From: Litoditis marina
Taxonomy: Eukaryota > Nematoda > Chromadorea > Rhabditida > Rhabditidae
Reading direction: 5' to 3'
DNA length: 64,000 bases
NCBI GenBank assembly: GCA_964036275.1
Contig: OZ038434.1
Span: forward strand, 5,168,560 to 5,232,559
In this document: in pieces, positions 12,111 to 23,312 of the stretch
Numbering within the stretch: position 1 is the stretch's first letter
How the letters are laid out: each line of letters opens with the position of its first letter
The notes under the pieces: generated by a model
What the model saw: the letters and a program-made list of their open reading frames with translations, nothing else
The model's database searches: none
What the model was told of the DNA's origin: nothing
Program-made: the position numbers and the translations under genes

Positions 12111-13995
12111 CACCGCTACACTATTTCCTATTTCATTTACCTCTATTTATTTCCCGCCCATCTCATCCAAATTACCTCATTCTATTCCTTACATTCACAC
12201 TTTTCTCTCTCTCTCTCTCAGAATATATACCGAAATGATGACACCTAATGCATTTGTAACTCACTCAGTCTTATTTTAACCCCGGCAAAGGGTTAATAGT
12301 TAAGTCATCTGTCAGGAAAATAGACCTCTTGACATTTCGGTTATTCTCATATTATTATTCTGTTTTAACCATATAGATAGGTTATAGCTGACAGAAGGTG
12401 ACGCCCAAAGCAATTGTAACTACCCAAAAAACTCTTTTATACCACCCTTTTCACGGCTGAGGGTCAATATTTAAGTTCACCAAGCTGGCACGACTTTGAT
12501 GCCACACTGTCAGTTATACTTATTCTACTCCACCTTAACCATTTCGTTACAGTACTGTCACTCATTTTTTATATCCGGGTAATATATAATCCAGTTCTTT
12601 TCCGTCAATTAATGTAACTTTTTCTTTCATTTTCGCGGAATCGTTATCTTTACGTTCTTTTGTCCGTCCGTTATAGTGACAAGTATAACATGTCCGTTAT
12701 AGTGACAGTTATAAGCCCATGTAGTCACTCACTGTGCACAAGTCAAACTACTCAAACGAAGACAAAAGGTCTCATAATGGATACTATATCCGTCTTATTA
12801 TTCATGTCTTATATTATTATTCTCACCTTATGTAATTACCTCTAGACGGATTTCATGGGAGTCGCGGTTCCGCAACTGTAGTATGTAAACAAGCATACGA
12901 CTCACCATTATTTTGGGCAGAAAGCGCTATGCATACAAATACGCAAAACTCATACGGGGGCCCCAAATTCTATGTTTATTCGTTACTATTTAATATCATT
13001 TCACAATTCTTGCACATACGAATGTCTCAGTTCTAAGTATATATTTCCCGTTACAAATTTGTTTTATATACATATAATAGCGCCATAATCATTAAAACAA
13101 AAAATGCAGTTGGACGCAACTCAAAATAAAAATAGTTTACACTTCTCACTCTCTCTTTCAATGTACAAAAGTATGATATTATGTTTACTCTTATTATATA
13201 CCGTTCTTTCAGTTTTATTGTAACATTATTGCGCAGTGTTTGTACTTTGATAGCATTGATCCTCGGACACTACGGTATCCCATGACCACTACAGTAGTCC
13301 ATATGCAAACCATGAGGGGCTTTGCGGCAGCAGCGCGCCCCCCGGAGTGCAGTTTACCCACAAACGGTTACAACTCATCAATCAGGCCCACCAGGGAGGC
13401 GAGGAAGTATTACCCAACCCACAAAAGTCATTTATCTTTCCTTTGAAACGCCGGCTAGAACTATCCGCTGGGATTACAAGTCACGCCTTTCCTACAAAAA
13501 ACTAACCACTCACATTCTCAACTTGCAACCACAGTGCACAGTGGTTGCCTTTAATTTTCTTCCCTTTCACAAAAAAATCAGTACATCTCTCTCGCTGTTC
13601 CCAAATGGTCTCTCCTATTTATATTTACTTGCTCCCATTTCACCAACCTTACTCATATACAAATTATAACTACATGTAAGACTCATATAGTATTAACAAA
13701 AAGTCACTCTCACCTTTCCTTTGTCCCGTTTTCATCAGCATTAACCACATCAACCAGTGAACTAACATCAGTATCTGAGAATAATAGAAATTTTCTTAAC
13801 AAGTATGACTATACTTCTCCTCAAGCATTCTTAACTGAAGCAAATGATTACAGATTCAAATTTGGAAACGCTTAGACCTTGCGCTCATTGCCAACGCCCA
13901 AACGACCAGCATCGAAGCTAAAAGGTACGAATATCAGAACATTTTTTTTCTTTTTCTTCTTTCAGTGAATTTGTTTCTATTTTCTTTTCTCGTGC

Positions 13996-14431
13996 ATGCC
14001 CATTACCCGCAGTAAAGGACAAGCAGAGTTCACTTACCACGAGTTACCACAAACTAGAAGACAAACAAAACCAAAGTCTAAGTCTGTGGGAACCACGGAA
14101 GTGAAAAGAGAAATTTGTGAACAAAACATTGATAACTCTGTTTTACTAGCCGATCATTTCCCAAGCAGTTCCCAAAACTGGCCATATAGAGATCAAATTG
14201 ATCACAGCCGTCTTACTGATAATTTAGTACCTTCACCCAACCAGTCTACCCCTTGCCCTGGCACACCTTTCCCCACTAACCCAGCTCATAACAATAGCTT
14301 TTATAAACTCCGGTTTTGATTCAGATTCTGAATACAAAACCCCATTAGCATCTGCATCACCCTCCCCCACCCAATTTAGCCCTGAGACCCTCACTACAGT
14401 CGAATCTTTTCAAGACATCCAGTCCAAATAG
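13996..14431 (+). pseudogene. gag N-terminal region, frameshifted
   Basis: The frame opens with MPITRSKGQ, a basic start common in nematode LTR gag proteins, followed by Lys/Arg- and Ser/Pro-rich sequence. Its stop at 14319 is spurious: the adjacent frame from about 14309 continues with SGFDSDSEYKTPL to 14428, and a third frame takes over from about 14427. Two single-base indels therefore separate this region from the capsid part. What is seen is a degraded reading frame; the gag assignment rests on position and composition. Confidence 0.65.
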
Positions 14432-15417
14432 TAACACCCCACTTTCCCGTTTTTCGGCACCTTTCCCATTTTTTCACCCCAACGGTCCACCCCCTGCATA
14501 TAATAGTTCCACTCCGACCCCCTCACATAATACTCTCACCAATAGCGTACCTTTTGCCCCTTCCCGTCGTTCACCTTTCGGCTTCGGAAAAACTTTTTCC
14601 AAGCTAAGTAATTTCATATCCCATCTACCTACTCAGTCAGTGTCAGTATCCACTTCGAACTCGAGTGCAACTGTACCCACCCCCATTTCACAGAAGTTCA
14701 GATCTCAGCCATTGCCCAACCAGTCAGTGCCCATCCCAACTTCGACCGTAACAGTTCTCAATTCAGCGAGCCAACCTCTTGCTCTTACAGCACAACCGCC
14801 CAGTGTATCACAACCTACCATGGTTAACACCCGTCCACCAAGCCCCAATGGTGTGCAGCAGAATCCCCAACTTTTGCAGCAGATACAGGCCTTACAGGCA
14901 CAGTTCCAACAGTTGCAACAGCACCAGTTGCCCAACCCATCACCCCAGGCCCACATTACTCCGATACAAATAGCAAAAATATTGGAGAATCGCGTAAGCA
15001 AATTTAGCGGTGACGGCGAGGAAATATTCTCTGCATGGCTCGCAAAATTTGTCGATGTCCTTCAGACGTTTGCTATCCCAACCGCTAACGCGAAAGTCCT
15101 TCTACCCCTCTACCTAGTTGATGGCGCCCGCATGCATTATGACGCCATTGCTGACCCCCAGAACCAAACTTGGGCGCAAATAACAACTACTTTAGCTACT
15201 AACCTCAGAAATAACATGAGAGTAGAGAACGCACGTGAAGAATTGTTTGACTTACGCCAGGGAGCTGACACTGTAGGACAGTTTGCGAAGAAAGTCAAAG
15301 AGAAGTGCTTAGTCGCATACCAAGGACGTGGCGCACCCGAAATCACCCACAATCAAATAGTTCACTTTATGCGCGGCCTACGCGCTGACATACAGAAAAC
15401 CTTGAGGCGCTTGGATA
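14427..15417 (+). pseudogene. gag capsid-like region
   Basis: After a Ser/Pro/Thr- and Gln-rich segment, the part starting near 14955 resembles the retrotransposon gag/capsid fold: RVSKFSGDGEEIFSAWLAKF, LLPLYLVDGARMHYD, then NMRVENAREELFDLRQG and VGQFAKKVKEKCL. The layout is typical of a helical capsid domain with the W-LxKF motif. The frame runs into the inserted foldback element at 15418 and stops at 15482 within it. The capsid would form the particle carrying element RNA. Confidence 0.75.
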
Positions 15418-15648
15418 TAGTTCACACCATTCCTACTGAGACTCCTACAGTAACCTTACAAACTTTCCGAAGGCTGTTGTGAAGCTGAAAATGTAGTTCA
15501 TGGAAAAAGCTCTCGTACATTTACTCTACCTGAGAACGAGAAGGAGGTACGAAAATCCTGAACATCTCCGATTAAAAGTAAGTGAGCAAAACGGCCAGGA
15601 ACTTTCCAAATCCTACTGTAGGAGTCTCAGTAGGAATGGAAAAGACTA
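15418..15648. mobile_element. 231-bp foldback MITE inserted in gag, TA target duplication
   Basis: The ends TAGTTCACACCATTCCTACT and AGTAGGAATGGAAAAGACTA are inverted. The inverse core CATTCCTACTGAGACTCCTA spans both arms. TA occurs on each side (15416-15417 and 15649-15650), as for Tc1/mariner-type elements. Insert plus one TA is 233 bp, which shifts the gag frame; leaving it out joins the two gag parts in one frame. Related arms occur at 61549-62092 and near 62805. Confidence 0.8.
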
Positions 15649-15650
15649 TA

Positions 15651-17179
15651 CTACTCCGGCCACTTTTGAAGAGGCTATTCAAAAGGCCGAGAGAGATGCC
15701 CGCATATTGCAACAAGAGCAATATGAGCGCATAGAAAGGGAAGATAAAGTTAACTCTATTGCCATTGAGTCCAAACTTGAACAACTTGAAAAGGACATTC
15801 ACACCCAGGTTAAGAATATGAGGGCCCCACAACCCCCACAATTCGATCGGAACAACTCATATAACAATGACCATAGACCAAATAACTTTCCGAATCAGCC
15901 ATATTACCCCCGTTGGAATAACAACCAACCCCAAACCTTTTGGAACGGGAACAGGGAGAATCCTAACATGAATCGTGAGTATAACAACCCTCCGCGTAAT
16001 TCATTCGGCAGACCCCCGGTGAGACAAAACTTTCCCCCTAGAAATAGGTATGATAGGAATCCTAGAGGAAACCCCATTCAACCTCGCAACATCAGTAATT
16101 GGGCCCCTAGAGCTTCACCCATTTCCCATCGAACGGATGATCCCAGTGATTTTAACAACTATCGTAATTTTTCGAACCAGAACACTCGATCCAACCCGAA
16201 TGATAACACCCAAACTGATAGTAGCTACATCCGTACTTTCCCTATACGCAAATCCTTCCCTTTCGTGTTCCTCTGCATTGCACTACTTACTCTGAGTACA
16301 ACAGTTTTCGCGACACCCGAAAATTTTAACTCGACCCACCAGATCTGCGGATTCCATAAGAATGGAATCATCTACCAACCGCCTAGACCGATCGAGTCGC
16401 CAATGACCATAGATGAAGAAGACTCCATAGTAGAGCTGAAAACAATAATGTATACGGAGAACCAGAACGCTTTCGAGATAAGAGCAACCAAATGCTTCAT
16501 AACACCCATTCGTATCATAGCAAATAGTTATTTTCTCCGTTACGGAATGTCCTCCAGAATTTTACCACAGCCCACCCAAACCGTATCCCGCGAAGAATGC
16601 ATAAAAGCTCGCGATACCGGTGAAATTAACGGAAACATTCTAACAACTATTGCCCCTGGAATAAAACGGAGTAATTTTACCGAATTGACATCTAACGACT
16701 TCCCTTGGATTGGAGAAACTATCATATCCCGCAAAATATATACCATCGAGGAGAGTGTGATTACATCACTAGATGGAAATACCATCTCATCCCCACTCGG
16801 TGACACTAGCGCATGTAAATTATCTGATAACGCATGCAAGCGCGACAATTATATTATTGTATGGGATAAAATAATTATCCAACCCTGGTGTCATTTTCAC
16901 CGAGTAAAAGAATACGATGCATTAGTTACCCCGACACATATTGCGATACCCGAACTGGATAGCCTCTTTGAAATCGAACTCGATTATGATCGCACTAACG
17001 AAGTTACGGAACTTTGTGAGATAACCAATAGCTACCTCACGAAAGAAAACGTACTATTCACATTTCCTGCTTTGAGAAACGACCAGTTTTGTCAAATTAC
17101 ATACAGTCTCAAACATCTGAAGGTCGAAGAGTTAAGCGCGAAACCTTTCCATCCGACATTTTCAAAGCAGACTATCTAG
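15651..17179 (+). pseudogene. gag C-terminus fused in frame to an envelope-like ectodomain
   Basis: The open frame first continues gag with TTPATFEEAIQKAERDAR. An Asn/Pro/Arg-rich RNA-binding-like tail without a CCHC zinc knuckle follows. At about 16246-16310 comes a classic signal peptide (basic IRKS, then FPFVFLCIALLTLSTTVFA). The remaining ~290 residues form a secreted-type domain with scattered cysteines and N-glycosylation sequons (NST, NFT). This order, gag then signal peptide then ectodomain with no pol, is unusual. The envelope label rests on signal peptide, cysteines, sequons and position; I could not assign it to a viral glycoprotein family. The frame closes at 17179. Confidence 0.6.
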
Positions 17180-17181
17180 TT

Positions 17182-17957
17182 ATTCCCAGGTTTCCTTCAA
17201 TCCTCGCCAAATAGCATACCGTATCTTTTCACTACCACTGAGTAAACTACCCGATTTCGCAACTCAACCCATAGTTGACGTTAAAGTTTTACGAGAAATT
17301 AGCTACTGGAATGTAACTAACCGACTCCTTCAGAGTATGCACAACGTATATCACTACGAAGACGACCGCATTAGTGTCCTACGAACAATTAGATACGTAG
17401 AATACACCACACGTCAAATAAGACAACTGGAAAAAATAGCAAAGTCACGCCAACTTTCTTATGCAGAGACATTTTTACAACAAACTATTACATCACCTGT
17501 GGTGACTGACAGATTTGATAATTATCTAAATGACGAGTTCGGAGCCATAGTCGGAGATTATAGGATGAAAGCATCGAAAGAAAAGGTCCCCTATTTTTCC
17601 ACACCTATAGGAAAATACAATCCAATTGTAAAAGACGTGGGAATAGATCAACCCACCACTTTACCGCCTTCCTTCAGATCCAGAGCCACGCCAGCACCAC
17701 GCTCGCGAGTTACGAAACCTCGAAAAAGAGATTCGATTTCACTCACAACAGTTACAATCCCGACCCAAACCCTCATGACTCAAAATAAACCTGCAATAAG
17801 AAAAACGTCACCCAGAAATAAAGCTGTTTTCAGGAATAACACTCCCAGAAGCACCCCGCTTCCGAAACTTCGGAACCAACCCCCGACTGAAAAAACGCTC
17901 ACACATTCCAACTCGTGTACCATCGCATTGTCAATAACAAGAATAGAGCTTCAGTAG
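17182..17957 (+). pseudogene. Frame-shifted continuation of the envelope-like ORF
   Basis: A different frame is open from just after 17179 to 17957. It begins with VSFNPRQIAYRIFSLPL-type sequence, has a likely helical segment (TRQIRQLEKIAKSRQLS) and ends in a basic Pro/Thr/Arg-rich tail. No transmembrane segment is visible, so either the anchor was lost or this is not a complete envelope. A single-base indel near 17165-17180 explains the frame change. Confidence 0.5.
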
Positions 17958-18014
17958 AAATTATTTTGTTATTGGTGAGTTGGGGACCAACTCCTTCGTT
18001 GCACTCAGCTTTTG

Positions 18015-18031
18015 AAGGGGGGGGGGGGGGA
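18015..18031 (+). other. Polypurine tract before the 3' LTR
   Basis: GAA followed by 14 G and an A ends exactly at the LTR boundary, the position of a plus-strand primer site. Confidence 0.75.
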
Positions 18032-18453
18032 TGTCATGATATCTCCCAAAAGATATCACAACTTTATACACTTTATTTAGATACAAGGTAAGTACACACA
18101 GTCACACAGGATCAAGGACGACGGAGCTGGAGCCATCCATCAGCCAGAGGCGGAGCCAAGAAGACGCGGGACAGCCAGAGAGAGACGCGGGATCGACAGA
18201 CGAGTATGCGTGCATACTGTAACGACTTCTTTTATATATGTTATATTTATCTCCATGCTTTATAAACTTATGTACTTGCACGTCTTTTGTACCTCTATCA
18301 TGAATCACAAAGTAAGACAACATATATGTCTCATTGGTAAAATATGTATTACTTCCTGTTATTAGTAAACTCTCTTTATAAAATATACATAACACTTTCG
18401 GACCAAAACGTTTATACTGAACGACTGAGAGCTCTAAAGGCTCAAGGTTAACA
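18032..18453 (+). repeat. 3' LTR, 422 bp
   Basis: Same ends as the 5' LTR. It differs by an extra TA near 18236 and one substitution near 18445. It lies 263 bp from the stop codon of the transporter gene on the other strand. Confidence 0.95.
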
Positions 18454-18515
18454 ACACATTCACGAAATAGTCATGGATTTTTTTCAAATTCATTTTCATC
18501 ACAATCGTCATTAAC

Positions 18516-18521
18516 TTTATT
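18516..18521 (-). terminator. Poly(A) signal AATAAA of the transporter gene
   Basis: A minus-strand AATAAA lies about 200 bp downstream of the stop at 18717 and only about 60 bp from the LTR edge. Confidence 0.5.
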
Positions 18522-18716
18522 TGAACGACAATACACAAGTATGGAGCAATAATTTATCGCACTGGTTCCAATATGAACAACATACACACGTAATCAAATT
18601 TTATGTCACGTACAAACAACGAAACAAGTTGCCAGAAATAAGAAATATGTCAAGCTTTTTTTTTCTGATTTCGCGCCACAACAACTTATTCTTCTACTGT
18701 ACAACTCATCAATTCA

Positions 18717-21700
18717 TCACAACCTTTCTACAACGTCTTTTTCTTTTTCTTTCTCCTGTTCCTGCTTTTTTTCACTTGCTACTATATGTTTTTCTTTTTT
18801 TTCTTCCTTCTTCTTCTCACAAATCATATCATAGGGGAATATAATAAGTAGGAATGAGACGGCTATCAGGGCGGTTCCCCCCAGGAAGAAGGCGGAGGCG
18901 GACACGTGACGGAACACTATGTCGATGGCTGCAATTACGGTATATTCACACGAGTCTTCGATAGGGACTATCTCTATGTTGTAGTTCGATCGGCATGGTC
19001 ATGCACAGCATAACGAGTTACGACCGGAACACTGTGGCCACTATGAGATCAAACTAGAAACACAGCAGAGGAAAATAAGATTATGTTCTAGACCCCAGAC
19101 ATTTCAAATGATGCCAAAAAAGTTTTTTGATAGGCCGATATGTTAAAGTAGCTTGATGTTCTTGATGCTTGAAGGCAATTTGTTCAAATACGACAACATA
19201 GTTTCTTATGCTTTTCAATTTTTATCATGGATTACAGATCATATGGGCACGATCTCTTGAAAAGCAAAAATTAGTATGATCTTGTTGAAAAGTGCGTACT
19301 CACTCATATTCAGGGGTATTCCCAACAACATTCCAACTGATATCACCAACGGATGAAGTAGGGCGATTCCGAAGTTGATGAGGAAGTTGAACACTAAAAC
19401 TGACCGGATTCTTTTTTATTTCTGCTTCTTCGATCCATTGGTTGAATCCTAGTTCAAAACGCGTCTCCGTATTTGGGTGTTCACAAACATTGTTTTCCCA
19501 ATCACATTAACAGTTTATTTCGAGTTCTGTTTAATTTGTTGCGTTTCCCTGTGCGTATGCCTAGCAGTGTATGTGAATGTCTACCCACTCTGATTTGGAA
19601 CAAATACATTATAAAGCTGCCCCGACGACGGTTATCAATCGGGATATTGATAAAAATACGAAAAACCCACGCAAAGAGAGTACTGCTGCTCCAACCATGG
19701 GTAGCCATGGTACCCAGTCCCACTCCACCAGTTCAACCCCAGTTTGCGTGAGTATTATGGGCACCACCCAGTTGAGAGTGAGATTAAGGAACCCCAAGCA
19801 GGTCATGAAGAGGGACACTTGGGCCAGGTCCGCGCTTCCCAGTAGGCGTTTGAAAACGACCTGAAACTTCGAGATGTTCGTTGATTTGAAACTTCTAAAC
19901 AAAAGCACATGTCTCTAAATATTCTAGCGACAACAGGCCTGTAGGAACCGCGCCGGGAAAGTCCTAAGACGTTCTAAGAACATCTCATGGAATTACAATA
20001 TGATCACCCTAACGTTGTGCTTCTCACAAACTTGTTGTTTTTTTGTAGTTACTGCCGCTTTAAGAGAAGCCCAAGTGGCTTTTACTCTTACATTGCTCTT
20101 TTAAGGAACAGTCCTATCATAGATTAGAATAAACGTCGTGACCTATTTTTCGCGAATATACACAATTTTTCAAATCTCAATTGACATTTTTAAACTCATT
20201 ATCGATTGAATGTTTCATCTAGTTCACCTTGTAAACAGCAGCAGACGTTGCTGAGAGTACTGCCAGCAGTATACCCAGCCAGTGCTCGTCTCCCTTTTCT
20301 TCTTTTGTACCCAGGGATATCACAACCACCCCACCAACAGCGAACAGTACTGACAGAATCTGAAAAAAAAGCAGATCATAAAATAACTAATGGGATAGTG
20401 AGCTTGCGTGGATAGTTTGATGTTCTATTTACAGATTGACAAGTGTATTATTCATCTACGGAAGTGAAAAAAGAGCAAATTGTCTATGTTAGTTCCTGTT
20501 GGATACGAATGTACAATTTCATTCCGACAACAATCGTTCTAGCAGAAGCCGGCCAACAGAAACACAATTTCCGTTCAGTTCTGCCGTGCTTTTAGTTCGA
20601 TCGCGGGGCAGTTCGGTGAAGTACAACGAAAACTTCGAGATTAATTGAATTGCCTGTTGTCTTTTTTAGATCTTACCTTCAATGGAACGAATTTGTCCTT
20701 CAGAATGAGAATAGCCAGAAAATATACAATAGCCGCATTACAAGACGATATTGACGTAGCTACACTAGCTGAGACATATATCAATGCACGAGAATATGTG
20801 TAGTTGGCTCCTATCCAAAATAAAAGAAACGGGAATACCCTGATCATGAGGGTCAACGGAGTGAGACCCTTTGGACCAAATATACTCTGAGCGTGCCTGA
20901 AAGTCAAACTGTAAGTTCTGTTTCTGAATGGCTGAGGAACAAATCTAGAGGTAAGGAGCAGATGCAACAAATTCTAAAACTCATGACAACTTCAAATCTC
21001 AAAAAAATTCGTGGATTGTTGTACCACCCTTTTGGAATTACATGTATCTAATGAGATGTTCATGCTGCTCGAGAAGTTCCCCTCAACTCATGAGGGCTTG
21101 ATATGATTAAAATTGTGCCGGACAGATATATTTGAACTATAAAAAATCTTCTTTAACGATTACCCATATACTGAATATGTGATTAACCTTACTCGTGGAC
21201 GGTAGATAATTCGCTTCTCCGAATGGTTTCATACAAAATATAAACCGGATAGCAGAGTAACATGAAGTTGGTATTGAACCACATCATACAGTAGGGAGCA
21301 TTGAAATGGTCCTGTAATGGGTGAGATGAACTTTCCTGATATGCCTTTTCATCAAAAGTACAAAGAGTTTTCTATCCTCACCAATAAACGGCGATTCAAT
21401 TGCATTGACATGAAAAACACATGACAACTCCAAAAATGTAAGCGAAGTGTCCGTTTGCTAATGTTTTCCCAGGTTGTACGTCTATTTTCAAACCTTTCAA
21501 ACCAAAAAGTTTTTCTTTATTGTTCCTTTTGCCTTTTTCAATTTCATTCTCTCTCGAATTTTGAAATATATACGGTACATCTGAGACAGAATTAGATAGA
21601 ACTGAGTCGGAAAAAATTCTCAATAAGATCTGTGCTAGAACGTACCGGATGGATTTTCAGTGCCGTCTGGCTAAACTGAGTTGCCAACGCCCACGCAAAA

Positions 21701-23295
21701 GCAACGGACACCACCACTATTATACTGACGGCTAACTGGAACAGCATGATCAAATAGGTTCAGGATGATCATGAAAATTGCGAGATTAGATTTTTTATTT
21801 CCCTCTTGAGTTATTGTCCTCCTTTTCTATATTCCATGCAGTTCAATCTCAAAAGCTAATCGTCTCTCACTTTACATCGTTTTTTTATACAAATTGTCCT
21901 CATTTTCTATATTTCCGATGGAAATAATGAATCAATAGATAGGAAATAATGATCATCTAATCAATTATTATTAAACTTTTTTCAACGTAACAATGAATAC
22001 TAAGTTGATTTGCAGAACATAAACTGCGTTAGAACTCTGGTTAGTAAGTATTCTCTCAGAAACCGTGATCAATCCTTGATTTCGGGCAGCGCACGTGTGG
22101 CGCCGTCCATTTTTTCTTCATTCGTGACGATTTGGCTCAGTCGGCAGAGCAGCGCACTACAGTTCAGTAGGCCGAGGGTTCGAATCCTTTCACGACCACC
22201 ATCATTTTTGTTTTTGTTCGATTAACCTTTTTATGTAGTCAGGATCTCTACGGATTAACACAATTGCTTTTCCAATATATTTTAATCTATTCACACACGC
22301 TGGGTTGATGCTTTAAAAACAAAAACTGCGTTACGAGTTTGGTTAGTAAGCCTTCTCTCAGAAACCGTGATCAATCCTTGATTTCGGGCAGCGCACGTGT
22401 GGCGCCGTCCATTTCTTCCACTCTTCGTGGCTATTTGGCTCAGTCGGCAGAGCAGCGCACTACAGTCCAGTAGGCCGAGGGTTCGAATCCTTTCACGACC
22501 ACCATCATTTTTGTTTTTGTTCGATTAACCTTTTTATGGAGTCAGGATCTCTACAGATTAACCTAATTGCTTATTCAATATACTTTAATCTACTCCAACT
22601 ACCAAAAAACAAAACAACAGCTCACTTCGCACACTCCGCACATCTAGAAGTGATTGTGAAAGCAGCTGAATGCAATGTTTCCAAGGCGATAAAATGGCTC
22701 ATTTTCAACCGATTGGTCCACGATTTCAGATTTACACATAACTCTGCTGTTTCTAACTATATTCCAAATTTCAGACAAATCGGTTAAATTCGTCGGTTTT
22801 GCGGCCGCCGCGCCACGCCACGCGGCCGCCGTCGGAAGACATTTTTGCGAGACGATATTCAGCATAACTGTAGATCACTGGTCGCACATTAAATATCGAA
22901 TAGCTCAATGATAAAGCCTTTCCTCCTCTATCTCTTTCCATCAAAATCTCAAAAATCCGTTCAGGAGTTTTTGAGAAAATGGCATAAAACCACTTTTGAA
23001 AGTCCGCAATGTTGTGATCAAAAACTAATCTGCGCAGCGCTTCGCGCTGCGCGCGATATCATATCACCTCGCGTTCGGTCTAACAAGAAAACCAACAATA
23101 GTCTATGAAACAGTTGTTACTTATGTCAATTCAATCCGCGCTGAACGTGGTTCAGAATTGGTTACAAAAAAACCCGCCTGGTTAACAAAGTAGCGGTTTT
23201 TTTTTCAGTTCAATGCAAAACGTTTTCCTCACCTTCCTCCACACAGAGTCGTTTAGCCCTCCCTCAGCATCTTTCTCTTTTTCTGTGGGAGGCAT
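18717..23295 (-). CDS. SLC35F3/F4-like nucleotide-sugar/thiamine transporter family protein, 371 aa
   Basis: Eight exons join in phase: 23233-23295, 21646-21735, 21193-21311, 20677-20896, 20228-20359, 19671-19860, 19305-19393 (one base uncertain) and 18717-18928. The start MPPTEKEKD lies just after a TTTCAG acceptor. The protein has about ten hydrophobic segments of the drug/metabolite transporter superfamily. Family-diagnostic stretches are WALATQFSQTALK, NAPYCMMWFNTNFMLL, the TM pair GANYTYSRALIYVSASVATS and CNAAIVYFLAILILKDKFVPL, AAVYKVVFKRLLGSADLAQV, and GIALLHPLVISVGMLLGIPLN. These follow human SLC35F3/F4 in order. SLC35F3 has been linked to thiamine transport; the substrate here is inferred only. 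The C-terminus is Lys/Glu-rich and cytosolic. Intron 1 (~1.5 kb) holds a duplicated tRNA-like repeat. Length, frame and splice sites all look intact. Confidence 0.9.
22122..22196 (+). pseudogene. tRNA-like sequence, copy 1
   Basis: It has an A-box TTGGCTCAGTCGG with a paired D stem (GCTC/GAGC), a B-box GGTTCGAATCC with a T stem, and outer complementarity TCGTGA/TCACGA. The anticodon arm is irregular (CTAC-AGTTCA-GTAG, six-base loop). It is more likely a tRNA-derived repeat than a functional tRNA. Confidence 0.5.
22424..22500 (+). pseudogene. tRNA-like sequence, copy 2
   Basis: Same structure as copy 1, with AGTCCA in the anticodon loop. The 5' outer stem is weakened (TCGTGG). Confidence 0.5.
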
Positions 23296-23305
23296 TATTT
23301 TAGGG

Positions 23306-23312
23306 CTGAAAC
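23306..23312 (-). promoter_or_regulatory. Probable trans-splice acceptor of the transporter gene
   Basis: ATAGTTTCAG precedes the start codon by about 11 bases, with no upstream exon evident. Confidence 0.45.

Larger units (their letters stand above)
11880..13995 (+). other. Untranslated leader of the LTR element
   Basis: There is no sustained reading frame between the primer site and gag. It contains the TTAA foldback element, a short array of CATTTTAACCGCTACA units and a CT-rich stretch near 12205. Packaging or regulatory signals may lie here but none is recognisable. Confidence 0.55.
11460..18453 (+). mobile_element. LTR retrotransposon with gag- and env-like ORFs but no pol
   Basis: Two direct LTRs start TGTCATGATATC and end GGTTAACA. 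They are flanked by the 4-bp duplication ACAC (11456-11459 and 18454-18457). Between them lie a tRNA-like primer site, a leader of about 2.1 kb, gag-like coding sequence from 13996, an Asn/Arg-rich nucleocapsid-like tail, a signal peptide and envelope-like ectodomain, and a poly-G purine tract before the 3' LTR. No frame shows aspartic protease, reverse transcriptase (YxDD), RNase H or integrase (HHCC, DDE) motifs. The LTRs differ by one substitution and one TA dinucleotide, so insertion was recent. Because it lacks pol, it must have moved with enzymes supplied by another element. Its superfamily (BEL or Ty3) cannot be decided without pol. Confidence 0.9.
22020..22590 (+). repeat. Tandem duplication of a ~305-bp unit with a tRNA-like core
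   Basis: Two direct copies start near 22020 and 22325 and share long identical stretches, including GTGATCAATCCTTGATTTCG, CACGTGTGGCGCCGTCCATT and the tRNA-like block. Both lie in intron 1 of the transporter gene, on the opposite strand. Confidence 0.85.

Noticed and set aside
15572..15841. Minus-strand ORF inside gag containing the same IPTETPTV peptide as the plus frame
   Set aside because: The peptide repeats because the foldback element's arms are inverse; it is an artefact of the inverted repeat.
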